The notes under the pieces were generated by a model, which did no database searches, had not been told where the DNA came from, and saw nothing but the letters and a program-made list of their open reading frames with translations. Below, piece after piece: positions 21,697 to 34,200 of a DNA stretch of 64,000 nt (positions within the stretch are counted from its first letter, which is position 1; each line of letters starts with the position of its first letter). Position numbers and translations under genes: made by a program. The stretch is from Rhynchonema sp. JSB1_4 (Eukaryota; Nematoda; Chromadorea; Monhysterida; Xyalidae), in contig JASAMV010000478.1 of NCBI GenBank assembly GCA_030248065.1, positions 1 through 64,000 of the forward strand, written 5' to 3'.

Positions 21697-23861
21697 TTAG
21701 AACAGGGTCTCAGATTGATTCTCGGTGTCGGCCTCAGCAGTCTGTGCAGTTTGGTTGGGTTCTTTCGAATTGTCCTTGTCTGATGTATTGGTCAGCGATT
21801 GGGTGCCTGCGAACCGACCATGAGTGTACTGACAGAATTATTCTTGATTAATTGATTACTAAATTAATTGATTTTAATCCCGAACTAACTATCGCTCTCC
21901 ACTGGTGCAGCCAACGCCGGCTGCACTTTGTAGTCGACCGGTTTCGGTTTATTTTCTTTTCGTTTGATTTTCGCCAACATTCTCTTGTCTTTATTTCGAT
22001 TGTATCCTCTTTCGCTGAGAAACTCGCGCTCGCTGCGGCCGGTGATCTCGTGCACGCTCACATGCTGATAATTTTGTTTTTTTTGTTTTTGTTAACAACG
22101 AAACGTTATTGTAATTACATATTTACACAAATTTTATGCTTTTTTACAGATTCGCATGGTAAATATCTAATTTCGTAGCCTCATGCCTTTTTACAGACGC
22201 AGAGAAACTCCCTTTCGAAGTCAGGCATGCTGCAGCAAGCTCAACACACATTAAACAAGCCACGCGGCTGGCTCGTGTGCGTTTCGAATGTTTCAGTCAC
22301 ACAAGCTGTGTGTGTCAGTGTGTTCACTGTGTGTTGAACTTGTTGCCTGCCTCGACTTCGAACGGGAGTTTCCCTGTGCGTCTGTAAGAATGCATGAGGC
22401 AACGAAATTAGAAACTTACTGTACCTCGATGAAACTGACGCGCTGTTGGTCTTGTGTTGGACGGTCGGCAGCGTTTGGCGGCAGGGCGTGTTTGCTAGGG
22501 ATCTGTAGACACCGAGTTAGCTGATGTTTCATTTACGTATTTCTTTGCTTTTTTATAAATCCATCAAAAACACAACAAACGCACAAATATGCGTCCAATC
22601 AACGATGTGAGCGTGTTCTTGGTCTTCTTGTGTCGCGTGGCATACGGTAATGCCGCGTCCGGGTCACGGGGACGACCGGCGCGTAGCGCCAGTTGCTGAA
22701 AGATTAAACAGAGTTTGTGTATTTGGTCGCTGAAACATTACGGATCAAACTTTGTGACTTTTTGCATCAAGTTCAGGTGACAAGGCCGGTTTAAGTTTAG
22801 ACACTAAAATTTTGACCAGGCTTGATACACGTTGGATGATTGGTCAAGCACCTTTGAAATTGTCGTAAAACAAACGTCGTACCCATTTACAAGTTCTTTT
22901 ATTGTGCCCAACAAGTGAAACATCAGACAAACCGCCAATCCGGCTCTCAATTCAATTCGATGTTGTTGTTCTTCAGGGTCAAATTCATTCGAATGTTGTG
23001 TCTTCGACTTTGAATCTTCTCGTTTCGCTGCATTGTTGTTGTCTTTCTCTTTTCGTTCATCGTTCTCTTCGACTTTCTCTTCTTTTTCATTCTGTGTTCT
23101 TCGGCACAGCAGCTTGCTGCACGAGACACACAGCAGACAGGCCAACACAACGATCAAGCAGAAGAGAACCCAGAACAAAATGATGAGCGCAGCTGTCGGG
23201 AGAAAACCTGAAACATTTTCAATGAACAGTATCGCCAACCGACCGATTTGGTGAAACATCAGCCATCCAAACTAGTGTGAAATTACCAAACTACTAATAT
23301 GAGATCACTACCAACCCAAAGCGCTTTTTTCAGGGTGGACCAGCTGATGTTTCAAAGAATATACCACATCAAAGGGTTACGGTGGACCTGCAAATGGCGC
23401 TGCCGTGATCACAGCTATAGTTGTCGTCCAGTCTGAGGATGTGGTGATTTCGACGCAAGAGTCATTGAAAATTCCTGATTCAGGGGCCAGCAAGTTCCCA
23501 GCTTCATATGCCAAACGCCAACGTCCCGCATCGCACACAATCGTTTTCGATTCATTAGACCAGTCTGATGCCCAGCGGTGGCCGGGCGCACAGCGCGCTG
23601 TGAATGCCGAGTCGACGGAATTGGTGGCATTCGCGAAAATGATGTTCTTTTCGTGAAGTGCTGATTGGTCGCAATCTGAAAAAAACATGAAAAATTCTTT
23701 AAAAAATGTGGCATATATAGGTAGTCTTTTTTGAAAGTTTTGGTTCCGGACGAAAAAATCCAACCTTGAGAGCTCGAACACTGCACGGTGACGAGCACCA
23801 ACAACAACAGTAAATGGTAGCTGGCAGATGTTTCACAATGCAATATATTGGGCAGGGACAT
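21697..23861 (-). CDS. Type I membrane protein with one CCP/sushi-like module, 6 exons
   Basis: Exons (transcript order): 23765-23861, 23388-23675, 22891-23207, 22585-22695, 21903-22064, 21697-21828; 368 aa if all are used, phases compatible. Exon 1 is a signal peptide with core LLLLLVLVTV. Exon 2 has four cysteines, C..ARCAPGHRW..IVCDAGRW..DSC, the C-C-C(GxW)-C order of a CCP-like module. Exon 3 has a membrane helix ALIILFWVLFCLIVVLACLL followed by a charged K/E/D/N tail. Exons 4-6 add a basic then an acidic polar tail ending ENQSETLF. The exon 3 donor (GTAAAT at 22890) is my choice; reading through gives a stop at 22804 and a 262-aa form. Function unknown; the layout suggests a cell-surface receptor or adhesion protein. 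Confidence 0.65.
22159..22419. repeat. Palindromic repeat with intron-like termini, copy 1
   Basis: The arms GTAAATATCTAATTTCG...GAAACTCCCTTTCGAAG and their inverted complement meet near 22290. It lies in an intron of the CCP-membrane gene. Homologous to 41108-42402 and 58923-59191. Confidence 0.75.
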
Positions 23862-24935
23862 GGTGGCTGATATTAAGCGTGAAGTTCTGTATATTTGGAA
23901 AGAATTGGATAAGGCCTTGAATCAGCGTGAAAATGATGTTAAATTGCGATAAGTTGTATTGCAGTTCACGCTTTATCACTGCGCCTGGAGAAGATTCTCA
24001 ATCAGGGTTATTTCAAAAAAACAGTGGTTAAAATAAAAAAAAATTTTTTTGAAGAGCCAGATATTCTGTTTTTTTAATTAAAAACACGAGCTTTTCGGAA
24101 AAATAAAATCGCCTAATTCTTCCAAAAATGGCCTAATTTCGTAACCTTTCACGGAGCAGTTTTGATCTCGTGCTGCGATCAGTTAGTGACGTCAAATTTT
24201 TTGACACCGCCGCCAATGAATGTTCAAATTTCTCAACAGCCTTGCGGCGAAATGTTAGGTAAGTTCCTTTAAAACGTTTGTGCAACCAGCTTAAATGAAC
24301 CAGATTGCAAACAAACACTTTACGCTTTCACAGCAAACGGTCAAAGTTGACCTTTCGTTTAGAAACGCGCGTCTGCTGCTTGCTCAGCGTGCAATGTTTC
24401 AAGCTACGTCGAGCTTACACTGATCTCTCTCACACCGAGCTTTCCACCGACCTTTCTGGTCCAACTATGAACTCATGTGACGACTTATTTTGAAGTTGAC
24501 TTCAACGGATCAAATAATGTTCCGGTTCCACGTATTTCGGAAATGAAAAGAAAGAGAAACGCATGTATTTTTTAAAAACACGCCCTCCACCTCGGCGCGT
24601 AAATTCCCTTTTGACTCCCAAAACATTTGTGCGTTGAACGACGTTGCTGCTCGCGTAAGCAAATTGAGGTCAGCCAGCTGGAACTTGTCATCATGTCTCT
24701 CGGCCCAATCTCTTTCTTTTGTTTGAGAAAACATGTGCAACCGGCGCATTTTTGAATCTGGCCTAGCAAGCTTTAAAAAAAGTCGTCTCATGGGCACGTG
24801 GCTGGACTATACACCCAACTGATCTTTTACACCGTTTCGAAAATATCACCCATTGTGTGTGCGCTGTGGAATGGCTGCCTTGCGCATGTTGGGGTAAACA
24901 TTGTGTGAGCTGTGTAGGGTTTTGAAAATCGAAAA
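23862..24935. other. No supported gene; upstream flank with repeat fragments
   Basis: Upstream of the CCP-membrane gene start. A/T-rich to about 24130. The segment 24410-24855 contains pieces of the GTAAAGATCAGTTGGGTG foldback family, split by 300 bp of unrelated sequence. No convincing exon seen. Confidence 0.4.
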
Positions 24936-25440
24936 GCATATCCTGAACACCAGATAATTAGTCGATTTTTATTTGCAATTGACAACTTATTTCATTCACC
25001 ACAGATGCCTAAAATTATACAGGAGTAAAAGGGTGCTTCAAGAAGGCTTGATTTTGTGGAGCGTTTCGTTTATCATTTGTCACACTTGGCGTTTCGTACG
25101 ATGCTTTATATCTCGTTTAATGAAACGTCTGTGTATAAAACGCTGAAAATATCTCAGATTTAATTACCTTGTGTCTTGCACAGGCCCGCCTAACTTTTTT
25201 AATTTTTTTTCCTCCTGTGAAAATATGTGGGCTCCGAGAAACATCACAAAGCAACGAGTTGAAAATCCATTTCCTAAATCTGGGTTTCTGACACCTTGTC
25301 TTCATTTTTTGAAAAAAATGGCTGCAAACAAACGCGGTCAATTGCAGAGTCACTTTAAACGAACTTAGCACACCATGGAACACAAATATACCACCATTTT
25401 TTTCGCTGTAACGCACGTTTTTAGTCCTTTTAATTAAAAA
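24936..25440. repeat. Solo half of the 27.77-28.71 kb foldback repeat
   Basis: Direct match to the right arm at about 28340-28740: CAATTGACAACTTATTTCAT, ATGCCTAAAATTAT, GCTTTATATCTCGTTTAA and CACAGGCC blocks in the same order. The facing arm is absent. Confidence 0.7.
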
Positions 25441-25558
25441 AATTTAAGAAAAATTGTTTTAGTAATCTTTTTTTTGATTTAGTTTCGCTCCGCGTTGACT
25501 GATCCGTAAAGCGCACGCAGCTCGCGCAGCCAGCTGAGTTTTCGCAGAACACTGTACC

Positions 25559-26261
25559 CAGGGTTGGGCAAAAAAAAATTTTTTTTTTTAAAATTTTTTT
25601 TTAAAAAAAAGGTTTTTGAAAAAATTTTTTTTAAAAAAAATTTTTTTTTTAAAAATTTTCGGGGGAACAAAATGTTCTAAAACGTCCAAAAATGGCCTTT
25701 TTGGGGGTTATTTTTTGTCATTTTTTCTCACGGGTCGAAAAATTTTCTTCACAAAATCACCTTTGGGGCATGTATTTGGTACCTAAGATACCCCAAATGA
25801 TGTTATTATACCTTCCCGTAATACATGGGACACAGTATGCATGTGCCTACAGGGTACTTCGATGTCATACCCCATCGGGTCGGTCATATACGACTGATTC
25901 AGCTACCCGACAAGTATTTCTGCAGCTTATATTCTCAATTCTGTGTGGTTTATGAGTGAATCTTGCTTATTCGGCCACAAACTGTTGTGTCCGATACCAC
26001 AGAGCAGCAATCATCGGTCCATATCAAGCACAGACTGTTGGATCGCACCGAAATGACGTAAACACCCTTGATAAGTGATGCAAACCAAGTCACAAAAGTG
26101 ACTTGTCAATTAAAGTTGCATTTTTTCGCGATTTTACGCGTTTTTAGGCAAATTTGGTAAAATTTCCCCGAATCTCAGACTTTTTAAAAAAAATTTTTTT
26201 TTAAAAAAAATTTTTTTTTTAAAAAAAACTTGTTTAAAAAAAATTTTTTTTTCCAACCCTG
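25559..26261. mobile_element. hAT miniature element, CAGGGTTGGG ends, exact 8-bp duplication
   Basis: CAGGGTTGGGCAAAAAAA at the left and TTTTTTTTCCAACCCTG at the right, flanked by ACTGTACC on both sides (25551-25558 and 26262-26269). 703 bp. The interior is homologous to 53590-54030. The ends are long alternating A and T runs that form a hairpin stem. Non-coding. Confidence 0.9.
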
Positions 26262-26269
26262 ACTGTACC

Positions 26270-27765
26270 TACGTCAGACGTGTGTTGAGTAGTTGGTAGT
26301 CACGCTACCGGTGTAGCTGATACACGCATCATGCAGTTTACAGATCACGCAAAGCCGTTTGAAAAGTTTCTCCCAAAGGTACCGTCAGAGTATACATACA
26401 GTCAACAAAACCAGTATCACTATAAATAAGATGCCCTGCAATATCTAATTTGTGTATATCATTTAATGGACTTAGGCAAAAATTTATTGCGCGCGTTTTT
26501 ATATTCAGCGGACCCGAACTTGGAGATCGGTCCAGTCCGGTCTTGCCTTCAGGATATTTCGAGATCTACTGATGCAACTAATTACGGACCAGAGGGACAC
26601 ACACATCGGGGACCAAAACTCTGAAAATTTGACAATTTGGGGAACAAATTGGGGGCAAAAACTATTTTTTTAGAAAAATGCGCCCCACCTTAAACCTAAG
26701 TGTGTACGCCACTGAGGATATGGCCTGTTTGGGCTGCATGGAACGAAACCAACCAGTAGTCGCATCATTAAATCTAGAAATATTCTTCGATAAAAAAGTC
26801 ATGCGGCCGATCATCAAGATTGACTTTTGTGTATGATACAAGGCAAAAAAACAGCGTGGCTTGTGTACGACAGGACAAGTTTTGCATTGCCTCTGCAAGT
26901 GGTTTTTGCGATTGCGAGAGAGAGAGTATAGGCAATCCGCCCGCTCATGGCACTCAACACACACAGGCTGCATTCTACATTACTGCCGTCAATGAATGCA
27001 TGTATTCTGTGCAGTTACCCGTTGAAACATTCCCAAATTTTGCAACAATGCAGAAAAGTGTTATGTGAAGCAGCTAATGAAAACGGAGTAAATTAAAAAA
27101 CGGCCATCAAATTATAACACTCGCTCAAAGTGTATGTTTTGTTTAGAAAATGGCGTGTGCTGCTGCATGCGTTGTGTTATAAAAAGTGTCATGAGCCGAT
27201 GGATTGCCTATACGTGCAATACCTGTAATCATGTCGAAGTTCGGAAAACTCTTTGTTTCGTATCATAATCTTATTTAATTGTTCATCATTTATAGATGCT
27301 GCGATTTTTCAGGCAGATGAACCGGTTTTCCTCATCCAGCATGATGATTATAAATATGCGGTCACGGCATCCAAAACTCAGTTTCTCTTTCAATCATGAA
27401 CTTCCTTACCCTTCGCTTCGCGCTGTCCGTCTCTCTTTTCTGGCGCTGTCGGGCCTGCCTGACCAACTTGTTTGGCACGTCAACAAGCACTACGGCGACC
27501 GCTGCTGCTGATGGTTGGCCTATACGAGTTTGTTAAGGAAATTTTTCAGTCGAACAAACCCGCACATCTGATCGCCAAATCTGATGGTCAAAACAACGCT
27601 TTCATACCAACTGTAGCCATCAGTATCGCTTGCAATTGAGTGCCGCATGTATGTACATCCATTTGGACATGATACGTGCATATACATGCAAATTGCGTAG
27701 CTGGATGTACCATAGTTAAAGCGACTATACAATTGAATGTTGGCCGCATTTGTTTGCAACCATTT
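26270..27765. other. No gene recognised
   Basis: About 1.5 kb with short unrelated open frames only. I saw no splice-bounded frame resembling a known domain and no terminal-repeat structure I could close. Confidence 0.4.
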
Positions 27766-27769
27766 TTTT

Positions 27770-28715
27770 CAGAAAATGAAGAATAAGGTATCAGAAACCC
27801 AGATTTAGGAAATGGATTTTCAATTCGTTGCTTTGTGATGTTTCACAAAGCCCACACACTTTTACAGGAGGAGAAAAATGAAAAAAGTTTGAGGCAGGCC
27901 TGTGCAAAAACAAGGTAATCCAATCTAACAAATTTTCACCGTTTCAGACGTTTCTCTGTTGAACGAGATATAAAGCATTGTACGAAACGCAATGTGTGAT
28001 AAATGATAACGAAACACTCCAACAAACAAGCCTTCTTGAAGCACCCTTTTACTCCAGCATAATTTTAGGCATCTGTGGTGAATTAAGTTGTCAATTACAA
28101 ATAAAAATCCTCTATTATCAAGCCCACTGTTTGTGCTTTTCAGTTTTCAAAACCATACACAGCTCACACAATGTTTACCACAACATGTGCGCATGGCACA
28201 CAGCCGGCCGGGGATAGATGTTTCAGCTTCGTGTGTGTGCGCGCTGTGGGAATGGCTGCCTTGCGCATGTTGTGGTAAACATTGTGTGAGCTGTGTAGGG
28301 TTTTGAAAACTGAAAAGCACAAACAGCAGACTTGATAATTAGAGGATTTTTATTTGTAATTGACAACTTATTTCATTCGCCACAGATGCCTAAAATTATG
28401 CTGGAGTAAAAGGGTGCTTCAAAAAGGCATGATTTTTTTGAGTGTTTCTTTCGTTTATCATTTATCACACATGGCGTTTCGTACAATGCTTCATATCTCG
28501 TTTAACAAAACGTCTGAGTATAAAACGCTGAAAATATCTTAGATTGGATTGCCTTGTGCTTTGCACAGGCCTGCCTCAAAATTTTTCATTTTTTCTCCCC
28601 TGTAAAAATGCGTGGGCTCCGTGAAACACCACAAAGCAACGAATGGAAACTCCATTTCCTAAATCTGCGTTTCTTTACCTGAACTTCACTTTCTGAAAAA
28701 AATGGCCGCCAGCAA
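27770..28715. repeat. Long foldback repeat, about 0.95 kb
   Basis: The left arm (27770-28175) and right arm (28245-28715) are inverted complements, for example CACCCTTTTACTCCAGCATA against TATGCTGGAGTAAAAGGGTG and CACAATGTTTACCACAACAT against its complement. The loop is about 70 bp. The right arm matches 24936-25345. Confidence 0.75.
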
Positions 28716-28749
28716 ACGCGGTCAGCATTCGATTGTACAGCCGCTTTAA

Positions 28750-30402
28750 AGGGCTCGGGACACAACCGAAGGAAGGGCAGCAGAGCGCAGTGTTACACAT
28801 CGTTGGAAAGCACTGTGACAGCATATGTCACGCACAAATGTTAAGCTCCTTAGAGATTCGCTATCTCTTGGTAGAGTGACTTTTCGTTCCAGAAAAAAGT
28901 GAATTTTTTCACAACTTGAAACGACCGGTGCAGAAACCCCAAATGAGTTGAAAGTCAAGTAACACGTGGATAGGATTACAACAGCTTCTGGATAACTTAT
29001 CATGAGAACTTCAGTCGCTTAAAGCATTGCTTCACTCGGTGGGGGTGCGAAACGTTCCAAAAATTGGCCACATTTTTCGATAACACAAGTTTGTCCCTAA
29101 ATTTTGAAGCCGCGTTTGGCGTTGCAGAAACAAAAATGCAATAGAAAATAGAGCGTTGTTAAAAGTACCAGAAAATAAGGTTTTTAAATTTCGATACCCT
29201 TAGACTGCGGCGTGACAGGCTGAAAAAGACCTAAAAATTGCCCCTAAACTGCATAGTTGCATTCATTGACGGAAATGTGATGTAAAAGCCACGTATTGCA
29301 TTGCATTGGAATCGAGAAAGTCAGATAAACGCACAGTCCGTCAATCTAGACGAGTTTCAAAACTTCAAACCCCATGGTGCGGCTGCTGCAGCCACGCCAA
29401 CCTAAATAAGATATTTGGCTATAATTCGTTACTGTTAACGACTATTGCACATTTGATAGCACCAACCGATGTAGCTTTAAAGTAGCAATCGCACGATATA
29501 TAACATGCCCATACTATCTCTTACTATGGACAAGAAACGGTCAAAAGTCCGAAATCGCACACGGTGACGTGACGGTTCATTCCAGAATCGTCAAAAAAGC
29601 AATTTCTTAGCCTCTGACCTTAAGCGTAAGAATTTATTGGGGCTTGTTATACATCGTTCGAAAGCTAGTCCCGAGATGCATTGTTTGGTGCTATCACATT
29701 TACAATAGCTGTTAACAATAAGCATTTATAGCTGAATATCATATTCAGGTTAGTATGGCTGCCCCGAGAGATCTGTAGACTTTGGGGTTTTCGGACCTTG
29801 ATAAGTTGTTAAACCAGACGTTTCTCTCATTTTTTTGTTTCGAATCCGATACAATCTGTGGCCTTTATGTGTCGCAATTCTGGCGATGAATGTAACCACC
29901 TAATTTAGCGGCAATTTAATTGATTTTTAGGCCTGTCACGCAGCTAGCCATGGGTTAAAAAATTTAAAAACCTTATTTTCTGGTACTTTCGACGATGCTC
30001 TATTTCCCCATTGCATTCTTATTTCCGCAGCACTGAGCGTGGCCTCAAAATTTAGGGACAAACTTGTGATCTCGAAAAATATGGCCGATTTTTGGAACGT
30101 TTCGCACCATCACCGTGTGAAGCAATAGTTTGAGCGACTGAAGTTGTGATGGTAAGCTATTACGAAGCTATTGTAATCCTATCCAGGTGTTACTTGACCT
30201 TCAACTCATTTGGGGTTTCTGCACCGGTCGTTCCAATTCGTGCAAAAATTCAGTTTTTTCTGGAACGAAAAGTCCCTCTACCAAGAGATAGCGAATCTCC
30301 AAGGAGCTTAAAATTTGTGCGTGACATAGGCTGTCAGAATGCTTTCCAACGGCATGTAACAATATGTCCTGCTACCCTTCCTTCGGTTATGTCCCGAGCC
30401 CT
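28750..30402. mobile_element. TTAA-flanked long palindrome, 1.65 kb
   Basis: Begins AGGGCTCGGGACACAACCGA and ends with the complement ATGTCCCGAGCCCT; TTAA stands on both sides (28746-28749, 30403-30406). The two arms run inward for several hundred bases: the same translated reading (AVVILSTCYLTFNSFGVSAP and a near match) appears on opposite strands at each end. Probably a piggyBac-type or other TTAA-targeting non-autonomous element; no transposase is encoded. Confidence 0.75.
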
Positions 30403-30855
30403 TTAACAAACATTAAACATCTCAGTTGCTGTTTGCGTTAACAAGCAACATTTGAGGTCAGCAAGTCGGTGGAAGTTATCATCGTCACCCAAGCACGCAC
30501 CGTTCCGTAAAGGGAGCAGATAAACGCGGAATGCAAAACGCAGAAATTTAACATTCCGCATTTATCTACTCATCAATTTCCGCATTCCGCATCTATCTAA
30601 TCGCAGCCTTAACTATGGGACATTCAGTTACCATGCGGTACATTCAACATGCATGTCATGCATGTACATCCATGATGTACATGCGGCACTCAATTGCAAT
30701 CGGTACTACTGTATGTACCTGCAGGATGACAAAAGATAGTAATGCGAGAGCCACCATTGTGAAAAGTCTAGTTCTCGGTGTTGGCTGAATTGTTCGATGC
30801 GAATTGCACAGAACGCTAAGCTCTTATAGCTTGTATTGTTAAAATTGCGTTGTAG
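30403..30855. other. No supported gene
   Basis: Unremarkable sequence between the TTAA palindrome and the exon-like frame at 30856. Contains CATGCATGTACATCCATG-type short palindromes only. Confidence 0.4.
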
Positions 30856-31073
30856 GAAATTGCACCGAGAAGAAATTATGCTTCGGAGAATTGAAATTCG
30901 TGTTTTTCGCGGCCCGTCAGCAGAATGACAACCATATCGTACACCTGGCCTATCCTGGTGATAAGTTTCATTCCATAAACGCCAAAACCCTTGGAAAGTG
31001 GTCGAACCAAGAATACCCCGATCCGAATAATTCTAATTCCGACAAAATCCTAAGATCTCTCGATGCCAATTAA
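30856..31073 (+). CDS. Possible terminal exon, unrecognised Cys-containing frame
   Basis: Preceded by an acceptor GCGTTGTAG and open in phase 1 for 72 codons to TAA: NCTEKKLCFGELKFVFFAAR... ending ILRSLDAN. An internal donor GTGATAAG at 30958 would also leave phase 1 and could join the CCP chain at 31267. I recognise no domain. It may be the last exon of an unidentified gene, an internal exon of the CCP-chain gene, or chance. Confidence 0.3.
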
Positions 31074-31266
31074 TTTTCCGGTTCTAGATCCCGATAAGCA
31101 ATCCCGTTCGAGCACCGGCTGAAATTTGAAATTTTTCGTTAATTTTCGCGTGCGTGCCACTTGCGCTTCGCGACTCTACAAAATTGCAAAGAATATGAGC
31201 GATTCAAACGTCGCATTGCGTTCCTATCTGGGTCACCCTGTATGACACTGATTGACTTTGTTGCAG

Positions 31267-34200
31267 CGTGCGGTGACGTTGCGACCAGCTGGTCGACAGC
31301 CACCGGTACGATTCCCACGCTGGTCACATACACAAACACGGGTGTCGGCAGCAAACATGCGACCGGCAGTACGGCGTTAGTCACTTGTTCAGCGTTGGGC
31401 AGTCAACGACTGCTGCAGCTTCAGGGAAGTGAGTATTTTATGATATTACCAATGTGTGATGGCGCGCATATGACCGATATATCCTGCTCACCAGTGCTGT
31501 GGCTACTTCTGAGAGGGAGATACTGTGCCTTGGCGCCAAAAGGGGGGAGATACCGGGGTACGATACCCCAAATTTGGGGGGAATCCGATTTGGCGGGGTG
31601 GGGGGAAAAATTTTAGGGGGAGATACTGTACCATACTGCTTTCGCGAAAATTCAATTTTTTAGGTTAAAATGTGCATAAATCGCGCGAAGCGCGCAAATT
31701 TTATTTGCACTTTTGATCGATTTTGACCAGTTTTTTTAACCATTTTGGACCAACAAGGTACTTTTATGATGAAATTTTGGAAGAATTGGGGGAGATACCG
31801 TACCTGAGCGTTATACGTTCACACCTACCCATACATTAGAATAGGTGTAAGGCCGGTCTCACAGTGTAGCGGGTTAGCGCAGTGGTCAATAAAAAAAATT
31901 CTTATTCGAACCCCATTTTTTAAAAAAAAATTTTTTAATTAAAATTTTTTTTATTCCAGCCAAAATCTGCCCAACACGATAAAAAATGAGTGCTCAAGTA
32001 CAAAATAGTATTTTTGTTACATAATGTGTTCTAAGTGCATATAAAGCACAGGTGATACGAAAACCATGCTATCCAATGGTCGATAAGTACCACGTGTGTA
32101 GTCATATGAGAGACCCTGTGAGTGTGCGCACTATGTCTAGATGCCACAAAACAACGATTAAGGCACCCAATACACCCATGGTAGGGTTAGGTGATGTCAA
32201 CAGTAGCAATTTTTATGCAAAAAAGAGCACTTTTAGAGCAAAAAAATCGAGAAATTTTCGAATTTTGAAATAATAAAAAAATTATTTTTAACTTTTGGAA
32301 CGAATTTTTTTTAAAAAACCACTGGGTTAGCGGACCTGCTTTTCTCGTCCGCTTTTGTTCTCACACGCAAAATTTGAAAAAGCGGGTTAGCGGGTCTGCC
32401 TGTCAGTCGCCCGCTAATCCGCAACCCGCAGTTGCTATCACAATGTACGCGCAGGCAGAAATGCGGGTAATATCTAGGTCATCCATTTTGTTTAAATTTC
32501 CAGTATTTATTTTATTTATCCTCTTGTTCTATTTATTTTATTCATTCTCTGGCATTCATTGTGTACATGGTGTACCTACTGTACAGTACATAGGAACCAC
32601 ATGTACTGAAGTTTGCTATGTAATTTATATACTGTTTTCTACCCGGAACAACAGGATGACACAAAACACGGAACAACGCCCCTCCGCTATATTGTCGGAT
32701 AAGGTTCCACAGGTACAGTACTGGCGTTGCCTCTGGAGTTGATTGTATGTCAAAACTTCATGTGGGAAAATACTTCATGCTGGTATAAAACTTCATCTGT
32801 GTCAACAGTTCATGTCTAGAAACCTCATGTGAGACAACACTTCATGTCCATAGTTAATGGGAACCGAGCGGTTTCTGCGTTCCCGCTCACTTGTACCTAA
32901 AGCTGCAAGAACCAAATGTGGTACATGGCTTTGTCTAGTACGTGGGTACACTTATCCAACACCAAATCAATTGGAAGTTGCAGCTATCGTGATATTTGGT
33001 ATGAAGTGCAAAGTGTCACTTCATGTACCCCTATATCCTGCGTTCATGAATGTCATTTGATGCACACACTTTGCGGTTTCGAGTGGTGCGCGAGTTAGGT
33101 GCATTTGATGATGGTGAAAGTATATATCAATCGAATCCCGTCGTCAAGCTGCGTGTCGTGGTGTACGTGAAAATATTGAAGTCTAGAACATGAAGCTGTA
33201 AAGATCCAAAAACCAATGGAGCGCATGATTGTGACGGGCACCTATGTACTATGTACATACAGTATGTACAGTAAGTTGCAGTTCGTCATAATACACCAGC
33301 ACTAATTTCAATGAAGGCATGTTCAGCAATAAATAGGCGCCATAATGTGCAATAGGTATCACAGAAACCATGGAACCCTGGCCGCAAATACCACGCTTCT
33401 GGCTGCTGCGAGAGCACATGGTGAGCAGACAGTCATGCAGTATGCAGTATATTTCTAACCCTATACCTTCATGTACGCTTCAGTCAAACCCCGTGATAAG
33501 GGACCAAGGAAAAGCAAATTTCGACTGAAATACGCAACTATTACGTCTCATTTCGATCCCACCTGTACATTCGTGGCCTCAGCCGTTTTTATAGCGAAAG
33601 TTTCAAGTGATGTAACACATTTGCCGGGCAGGACATGTTTTATCAGCATGGGAGACTGATTTAGACTTAGATAATGTCTGATGTTTAGATTTGTATGATT
33701 TTAGAAGGTTAAACGAGTTTGTCACAACAAACAGTTGTTTGCTGTCCATGAAACAAACAGCCACGTGACCCTAAAAAGCGGTGAACCTGGTGGTGATACA
33801 GCTCTTCATTCTCTTTGTTGTGCGCAAACATGCGTGCCCGGGCAACGGCAGAGCCCACATCACAAGATCTCTTGCATGCACATGCAATGTCACCGATGTG
33901 TACCGGCTGTGAGTTTGGCTATGGGACTTTTCATCGACTTGCCACCGATAGGCATGATAACAGATGTTGCTATAAACGTATACTTATGTATGCATGTACA
34001 TACATTCTTATTGTGTCTGTTTTTATTTGTTCTTCATTTTGAGTCACATCAGGTTCACACTGACGATGACACTCTGACAATGCCGTACGAAAGATGCTTC
34101 TGTTATCATGCTCATCAGTGCACAATGGCATGCAAACTGTAGCCAACCCAAACTACATACAGTAAGTGTTAACAATACAACAATAACAAAAACAATATCG

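Noticed and set aside
28746..30406. Similar 85-residue frames at both ends of the 28.7-30.4 kb element
   Set aside because: Mirror readings of the palindrome arms; no codon-level conservation or family match.
17361..31428. Selectin-like gene joining the EGF exon to the CCP chain
   Set aside because: Phase would allow it, but the EGF exon joins in phase to a membrane exon and a tail with a stop at 20080, a simpler model.
31865..31920. tRNA-like words GGTTAGCGCAGTGG and TTCGAACCCC
   Set aside because: The first spans a target duplication plus a hAT terminus and the second lies within an A/T-run end; no stems form.
33735..34142. 135-codon frame with hydrophobic and cysteine-rich parts
   Set aside because: No splice-bounded structure or family resemblance; lies in repeat-rich intron sequence.
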